Assembly (NCBI GenBank): GCA_932294295.1
Contig: OW028579.1
Span: 4,249,370 to 4,313,369 of the forward strand
Direction: 5' to 3'
Source of the DNA: Alitta virens
Lineage: Eukaryota; Annelida; Polychaeta; Phyllodocida; Nereididae
DNA length: 64,000 bases
Shown: in pieces, positions 38,529 through 47,232 of the stretch
How the letters are laid out: each line of letters starts with the position of its first letter
How positions within the stretch are numbered: the stretch's first letter is position 1
Translations under genes and position numbers: made by a program
Notes under the pieces: model-generated
Told to the model about the DNA's origin: nothing
What the model saw: only the letters and a program-made list of their open reading frames with translations
The model's database searches: none

Positions 38529-41500
38529 AAACCTGAATATATTATCTTTTAAGTGAATGTTATAGTTATATAGTCCACATGAATAAATAATGTTTGCAAG
38601 GTTGATTAATTAATTTGTGGTACTAGTTTGGATAGTGACTGTCATGTCACACCAGAAAAGTATACAAGACTGAAATTCAGACGTATTTAAATTTATTGTA
38701 CCAAACAGTTTTCAGAAAATACCTAAGTAGCAATTTTGGTCTACATGGTTAGCGACTGTCATAACACATGCCATTTATTGGAAATAGCATGAAAATTTGT
38801 GACATTAAATTTCATTGTCTAAACAAAATCCAGAAAAATGCATATTTACCATTGACAAAGAATAACTTAGTAAGATAATCTGTTGTATGTTTAAAATCCC
38901 ATGATGTTTCATTAGCATCACTGTCGCGGTCAATTTCACTGAAGTGATTTATTCAAATTTTGAAATTTGACATTTAAAAAGCCAAACATATTTAAGCAAC
39001 ACCCATCAACCAAATGATTGTAAGAATCTTTTGCCAATTTAATAGTTTTTGGCCCCTCCTAATTCTTTGAAATTTTGATTCAGTCGTACTGGTGTTGAAT
39101 GTTGTATTGAAGTCATTGATGTTATCCACTAGATTAAAAAGCTGTTTCTGAATTATTGTATACCAAATGCAATGATAATATCAATTTTAGATTTTGTTTG
39201 AATTGTGACTATTTCATTACATATCACTTAAAACAAATCTTCCAATTTTGCTCTACATTGGATTGCTATACAAACATCAACTAAATTTTTTGGTCAACAT
39301 ATTCTGCCAACCCACGGCCATGGGAGTCTGTTATGATCCATGTAAAACAGTGGTATCTAGAATGAGTAATAGTTCACAAAGTTAACCTGCCATAGCAGCA
39401 TAGTATGTGAGAGCAAATCAAATTCACTGTTAACATTGTACAGTAGTCAATATTTGGTAAGGACCACTGATAATTCAATGAAGCCTTTAGGTAATAAGTG
39501 TTAAGGAACAAATAGGGAGATGACTGACATCAGTTTTACCAATTAAATGCAAGTAGAAAAAAAACCCACTTTTGTAGTGATTTACAATACCAAACCAATA
39601 ACAGGTACTGGTACTGAGAAGGGAGTATAGTCAAGTGGTCCGCCCGACAACTGGTCCGCAACCGACTGGCCCGCCGTGAGACCGACTGGCCTGATGCCGA
39701 GGACGACTGGTCCGCCGGTCGAAACTTACTGGCCCGCCGTCGAAACCTACTCGCCCGCCGACATTTTCGTTGTCCGACGGCCCGTCCGCCGCCCAACCAA
39801 CTCAAAGTCAATCTGTCCGCCGGGAAGCAGCCCGTCGGCGCGAGTGGCTTCGCGGGGGTGCAAGTACGGCCGTCGCCCGCCCCGTCCCCTCTAGCAGGGC
39901 AAGCGGTCCGCCATTAACACGTCACCGAAACGGCCTCCCCAGCCAATATGAAGGGAGTAACCTTCTGCGTCATTAATCAAGCATAACTTGGTCATTTATA
40001 ATTCGATTTTCAAAATTTAAAGTTCCTAGTAATTTCCGAAAAAGTCCTCTTTTTTTCCAAATTTTTGTGGCGGACCAGATGACTTTTCTGGCGGGCCAGT
40101 TGACTTTCTGGCGGGCCAGTTGACCTGACCGGCGGACCAGCTGTACAGGCGGGCGAGTTGGTCAGAGGACCAGTTGTTGGGCGGACCACTTGACTAGACC
40201 CCCTGAGAAGTCATAATGAAACAGTTTAATGTTAATACCAAACTGAATGAAATGGTTGTTGTAATGCTGGATTGGGGTAAAGTTTTGTCATGGATTATGA
40301 TAACTTGTGCAGCAAAATGTTGTTGCTCGACAAAATTTTCCTGAACAATTCTCAATATAAAATTGTGTAAGGTTTCGTCATACTCTAAATTGTTATGAAA
40401 CAGCATTTTCAAATTTCTAAGGAATCACAACCCTTATCCAACTGAACTGATTAGTGAAATTGTATGAGATTTACATGCTATGGAAACGGAGCATTTTCCA
40501 AATTTTCTAAACAGTTCAGAATGTGATTTAAAACATGAAAAAACTACTATGACATCACACTATTAGTATTGTAATAGTATTACAAAAAACTAATGGCAGT
40601 AATGCACTGTATATAGTCTACTCAGTGACACAGATGCTCTGAGTTAGTTTTTGCTTAAATATCAAATTGAACAAGCAACTATCATGTCACACTATCAGGA
40701 GAAATAGACTGCACCTAACTCTTTCTATTTGACTGTAGATACAGTTTTTTTTCCCCTCAAATCAGCTGTCAAAATCGGGTTATCAGCAAGCTGTCAAAAC
40801 CGAGTTGTCAACACACAGATTGGTTTGTAAACAAAAGAACGTGCTTGCATTAGGCCACGCCCACATCTATTTATAGCCTGGTGCTATTTTAGGGCTTTTC
40901 CCGAAAATAACGGCCTCCTCTTTCTTAACTGATATCTTATCAATGGACTGCAGGTTGGTGTTGTTTGCATTACTGTTAGTTCATATTTCCTTCTGCAATT
41001 AAGCTTTATTTCATTCCCTTCTGCTTGTTGCTTGCGTAGTCTTACTGATGAACAATGAGGCCTTATGCATTAATTTCTAAGGCCTAAGCACCACAGCCAA
41101 TCACAGAGTCTGTTAGAGCTTGTTGCCTTGCAAAATGGCCTTGCAAAGAAATAAGCTCTACTCTGATTGGTCGAACGTTCATTTAGTTGACAAGCCTCAT
41201 GGCAATGGACATGGCTCCCATCCAGTCCCATGAAACATTCAAAACCATAGTTCTACTGCTTGTCCAGTCTTGGAATCACCTAGAAATGGTCATTAATGGA
41301 GTTCTAACGTGAGTTTCTTCAAGTTTGTCAGGAAAATCCTAAGTAAAGAACGATTTTTGTGTAAGTTGAGCTAAGTAGGTCATTATTATTTTGTGCGCAT
41401 CATGGCCGCGCAGAATATCTAGGACAACATAGTTCCGATCCGGTCATCTGAGAATAGCATGACAGTAGATTTAGTTTTTGGCCAATCTCTAGTCATAAAA

Positions 41501-44500
41501 GCCCTACGGGCGGCCCCTACGGGGCCGCTCCTGCGGCCTATTAGTTGTAGTAAACATTTTATTTAGCTATTGTGAGTAGTAGTATTAGTTGTAGTAAACA
41601 TTTTATTTAGCTATTGTGAGTAGTAGTATTAGTTGTAGTAAACATTTTATTTAGCTATTGTGAGTAGTAGTATTAGTTGTAGTAAACATTTTATTTAGCT
41701 ATTGTGAGTAGTAGTATTAGTTGTAGTAAACATTTTATTTAGCTATTGTGAGTAGTAGTATTAGTTGTAGTAAACATTTTATTTAGCTATTGTGAGTAGT
41801 AGTATTAGTTGTAGTAAACATTTTATTTAGCTATTGTGAGTAGTAGTATTAGTTGTAGTAAACATTTTATTTAGCTATTGTGAGTAGTAGTATTAGTTGT
41901 AGTAAACATTTTATTTAGCTATTGTGAGTAGTAGTATTAGTTGTAGTAAACATTTTATTTAGCTATTGTGAGTAGTAGTATTAGTTGTAGTAAACATTTT
42001 ATTTAGCTATTGTGAGTAGTAGTATTAGTTGTAGTAAACATTTTATTTAGCTATTGTGAGTAGTAGTATTAGTTGTAGTAAACATTTTATTTAGCTATTG
42101 TGAGTAGTAGTATTAGTTGTAGTAAACATTTTATTTAGCTATTGTGAGTAGTAGTATTAGTTGTAGTAAACATTTTATTTAGCTATTGTGAGTAGTAGTA
42201 TTAGTTGTAGTAAACATTTTATTTAGCTATTGTGAGTAGTAGTATTAGTTGTAGTAAACATTTTATTTAGCTATTGTGAGTAGTAGTATTAGTTGTAGTA
42301 AACATTTTATTTAGCTATTGTGAGTAGTAGTATTAGTTGTAGTAAACATTTTATTTAGCTATTGTGAGTAGTAGTATTAGTTGTAGTAAACATTTTATTT
42401 AGCTATTGTGAGTAGTAGTATTAGTTGTAGTAAACATTTTATTTAGCTATTGTGAGTAGTAGTATTAGTTGTAGTAAACATTTTATTTAGCTATTGTGAG
42501 TAGTAGTATTAGTTGTAGTAAACATTTTATTTAGCTATTGTGAGTAGTAGTATTAGTTGTAGTAAACATTTTATTTAGCGTCGTTTCAATTCACGGAATC
42601 ACATACATTGTTCAAGATAAAATACATGAACCAAGCATGAGCTTGTGTGAAATAACCATAAAATTAACTAAAATGGCCTGATGCATTTAAATTGCACAAC
42701 AGGTTAAAAACGATAGGGTACAAGTGCACGCAGAGACATTACACATTGTTTGTTTGAAAAACTGCTTACAGATATAAAGCATAAATAGCAGTCCATAATT
42801 CAGGAAAATTAGAATGCATGATATGACATAGTCTAAGAGGACTTTACACCTTCATCTTCAAAACGATACGATACGTATCACGATACAGTAAAACCGATAC
42901 GAAACGTATCATGATACATATTGTTATACTATGTCAGTTAAAACTAATATAAGTTTATTCTGAAACCTATTATAATGGAAAGAGACTATTCAATTTAATG
43001 ACAAATGCTTTATCATAACTTGAAACCCTTGTTTTACTTTCTTACGTAATTTGAGTCAGAGAAAGGGTTCCTTTAAAAGCACTCAAATATCTGGGCAGCA
43101 CATGTGCTTTTGACCAAAAACGCCGTTCTACATATCGTTAACGAGTATCGTTATAATGAACAGTACTCGTATTGTTATCCTTGTACCAGTACAAGCGGTA
43201 TATCGAGAGTCAGTGTACAACCCTAGGCATAGACCTAGTGGCTGTCATAACTTCCCTTCCAGATGTCCGCATTATGATTTATCAAGCATGATTTAAAATG
43301 TAAACATTAGTAGTGCAATCATTATTACCGTAACTTATGCAAGACTTTTAAAATTGAGATATAATTTACACTTTTACAATACAAATGCATGTACGCTGGT
43401 ATGTTTAAATAGAGTATACGTCACTCTATGATGACATAGACTTAGAAGCAACGGGGTGGTCTAGTGGTAAAGACGCTCGCCTGCTCCTCTGAAAGACCCA
43501 GTGTTCAATCCCAGGCCCGGGAACCTTTCATGAGCATCATCCCAGCTGGATGTCGTTTGGATGAGACGTTAAATTGGCTGTCCCTTGTACTCAGTGTCTA
43601 TGCTGAGGCAAGTAAAAGATCCCACCCATGGGGTAAATGTGTGACATTTGTGGACTCCTCCTCTCTCTCACCTCATCAAACAACCATCAATAGCAGCAAG
43701 AACTTTCCTTAGAGGGCTGTACTTCCGATATCTATATATCTATCTTAAACTTCAAAACAAACCTGTGAGTCTGGGGTCCATAAAAGAAGCATAACTTGCT
43801 CGTCTGACGCCACACTTGCAGGATGTCTCGCCATTCTTCGACTGAACTGCGCTGTTGCAAACTTCGCAGATTATCTCCACTGTCGCTGACTGAGTTTCTG
43901 ATGCTGACATCGCGCAGATGTCACTGAGATGAGCCAAAGGGGCTTGTGGGCTGGAAGACTCATACATACTGCTCCTACAGATAATATGTAATAAATGCTA
44001 CAGGTATATCTGAGCCTTTAAATAAAAACTATTAAGCCGATCAAAAAATGATTGTTTGGTTCCGATTCCCCACCGACCCTATGTTAAACACCCCTACCTT
44101 AAACTTTTTATAGAATTTTCAAGCCTGTTTCACCACTTTTATAATACATAACTACAAATTTTAATGATAAGAAAATTAATTCTTTAGCCGACCTACTGAC
44201 TCGACCCAATGTCTCAAGGGCAATGAAATCTGCACCAAACAATATTCTTCATTTTGCCTAAATTTCAAGTGAACATGTTGTCATAATTAACTCCCTATCT
44301 TTATGGTTGCTTCTATAAGAATTTTCATCAAACATTATTGATACACCTACCTATTGCTAGGTACATCATCAAATCCTAGATAGATATTATCGTGTGAAGT
44401 TCCCTTTCCAACATAAATATTCGCAGCGTTGAAATTCACTCGTAATGTGTTGTGGTTCGCTTTTAAGATATTTCTTTTTGGTTTGACAGCAGTGCAGAAG

Positions 44501-47176
44501 CAAGGAACATCTGGTTGTCTGAAAGTGGAAAATACTTATTAGCTAACAATAAGAAAGAAATCAATGAACAATGTCTCAAAAAGTTACCATTCACATAAGA
44601 TATCTTTGCAATGTCATTCAATTTAAAAATTCAGCACCAATATTCCACATTCTGATATAACATTAGTTCACAATCTATAATATTAGAAGTGTGTATGACT
44701 AAAATACATACCTGTAAGCCCACAGAGATTGCCATAACCTCAACCCATTCTCTAATTTCAATGTTTGAAAGTGCTGTTCCTTCATACTCTGTAAGATCGG
44801 TGCAAAAAGGTAGACAAACAACTGCAGATTATCAATGCTAAATAAATATGATGAAGATGGAGCACCGCCTCCGAATCTCTCTTGCTCCATATCTTCGCAC
44901 TCTGAAGCAGCATCTAGAATTATCCAGTGCAGGGTGTAGAGCAACTTTGTCTCGTTGCTGTCAAATTTGTTGTCAATGCCAGCGGCCTGTGAATATATAT
45001 CAACAAAAACTAAATTAAGCAATTTAATAGCAAGTCAATTGAAGTTGAACTCTGACAAAACTGAACCTCAAGAAATATGTTATACATATATATATAATAT
45101 CCACACGATTTCTTCAAAAGTTGATGAACAAAAAAAGGAGAAATGTCAAAATAAAATAAAATCTTAAAAAGGATGAAATGTATTCTGTATGATTTTATCA
45201 TATAAGCTGTGTAAAGGCTAATTTTGGTCACTTAAACAAAAAGCTTTTAGTCCACTTAAACAATAACCAACCCAATCAAACTGGTAAAATTCGTGATTGA
45301 ATTTAAGCCATAGTAAATTACCCACATGATATCTGTATGTTATGCATTACACACGATTAAATCAAACGCATACCCTCAACAAATTAGAGAAACTTACACA
45401 ATGAATATTGACGAATGCCAGTCATAACGGCTACACGCGAAAACGGTTGTAGCCATTTTCGCGTGTAGCCGTTATGACCGCCACCCAATATTGACCTAAG
45501 TGTAAAGTACTGGCTATCTATATAGACCAATTGATGATAACTTTCATATATGGTAAAAATCTGGATTACCTTCCTAGCTGACAGCAAGGTGGTAGCACAA
45601 TGCATGACGTGAGGAAAGGCGGATGTAATGAGCTTCCATCGAGACATGTTCTGGATGGCCTCGCACAGACTTGGAGAGATGCCATGGAGGATGTTTTGCA
45701 CAAGAACCCGTTCAAAAGACTGCAAGCATAAATGTAAGCTACGAGTGAACAAACGAGAAAGCTGAGAAATGCAAGAATTTTCAAGGCTTCACCTACTTCG
45801 ATTAAATTCAATCTAATAAAATGCAACCATCTAGAACATGCAACTGCTACCATTAGCACATTTTTCAGACGAGATTATTTGTTCAGACATTCATCAAAAT
45901 TTACCATCGTGACCATAAAAACCGACATTCATGCAACTTATCTTGCAAATCAAAGCATCATATCCTGGATTAGGTTTAAAATGATGGTCAAGGTCAAATT
46001 TTGTGTAATAATTGAGATTGGGTGATCTTTTGAACCAAATGGTATACAATACCATGCTATGTAGTAGTTAGGACCGGAGGTAGCACTGATCGAAGTTATA
46101 TAATAAATGCTTTTTTGTTTCTCAAGTCATGTGACCTTGACCATTTGACCAGGTGACCTAATTTCGCTTGGGACAATAGAAAAGGGGCAGAATAATTTCC
46201 CAGTACAGTTTGAGTCAAATCCGAGCTTTTTTTTTATTCATATGAAATTACACTTTCACGACAAGGTTTGACCTTGAATTTGACTTGATTAATAAGTCAA
46301 AGGTCAAAATGGACAGCAGATTCAGAAAGACCACATCAGTAGGGTGTCACAAATGCTTGAAATTTGTCTACAGTGAATATTTCCACAGAGACGACTCGTC
46401 TCTATGATGTTTCTCCGGAAATTTAAAATTTATTCCGATTTATGATTTTTTCAAACATTGACAAATAAAGAGATCAAAAGCTATCACGGTTCTACATAAT
46501 AGACATAAATTTCCTTCAACTGGGAAATATAGAATTCAAAAAGCTCAATCTTTTGGTTATTTCTGGGATGTTTCAAGGGCTAAATGACCTTCAAGGTCAA
46601 CTTTGACATTTGATATTGGAGTTTTGCTTAGTTTACTACAGCATAGATGTTATGACCTAAAACTAGTATTTCATGCAAAAATGTCACATGCGACCTAATT
46701 AAAGTTGCGAATTTATTGACCTAAAATTTGACCTCTGATATTAAAGCATTTGCCAACTTCCTCATAATCATGTGAAATTTAAAAAAATTAACCTTAAATC
46801 AGTCTGTGACCTCGAATAATAGGTCATGGTCACCAAAACTGGGTCAATGTCATGAGGTTCTGTTCACAAATTCTTCAATAATTTTACGAAGAGATATTTC
46901 TGGGCATTATAATAAACATTCCACAAACGTAAGTCTTAACCTATGGTAATAGGAGAAGCCTAATTGCTGGTGCTGTATAGTTTTAATTTGTACATAAGTA
47001 TAGCAGTGATGTCTTTTCTGAAAGGTTGGCTTCATTTAATAAACTTGAGGTCCTGCAGACACAGGATTAAGATGTGACCTTGGATACCAATTTTTATCTG
47101 CACTCATCTATAATTAACCCTTTGAGGCAAAAGCCTACAGCAAGCTTGATCAATCAATCAATCAATCGATCGATCG

Positions 47177-47232
<56 letters not shown>

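Larger units (their letters stand above)
38140..41538 (-). mobile_element. element X, right copy, inverted (3,399 bp including later insertions)
   Basis: It runs from atatgataatgcaatgtgca to ctgcggcc and is the reverse complement of 34908-37876. TA at 38138-38139 and 41539-41540 flanks it, again duplicating one TA of the satellite unit, but at a TA three bases away from that used by the left copy. About 1.5-1.7 kb between 39150 and 40700, including the 581-bp element at 39622-40202, has no match in the left copy. An (AT)n run lies at 38503-38526. Confidence 0.65.

Noticed and set aside
34908..41538. single foldback transposon with long inverted arms
   Set aside because: Considered possible, but the inner ends also carry TA duplications of the satellite and the spacer is the same satellite in the same orientation as outside, which fits two insertions better.
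37877..42579. CRISPR-like array of regular 44-bp repeats
   Set aside because: The whole unit repeats with no unique spacers, in a eukaryotic intron; it is a satellite.
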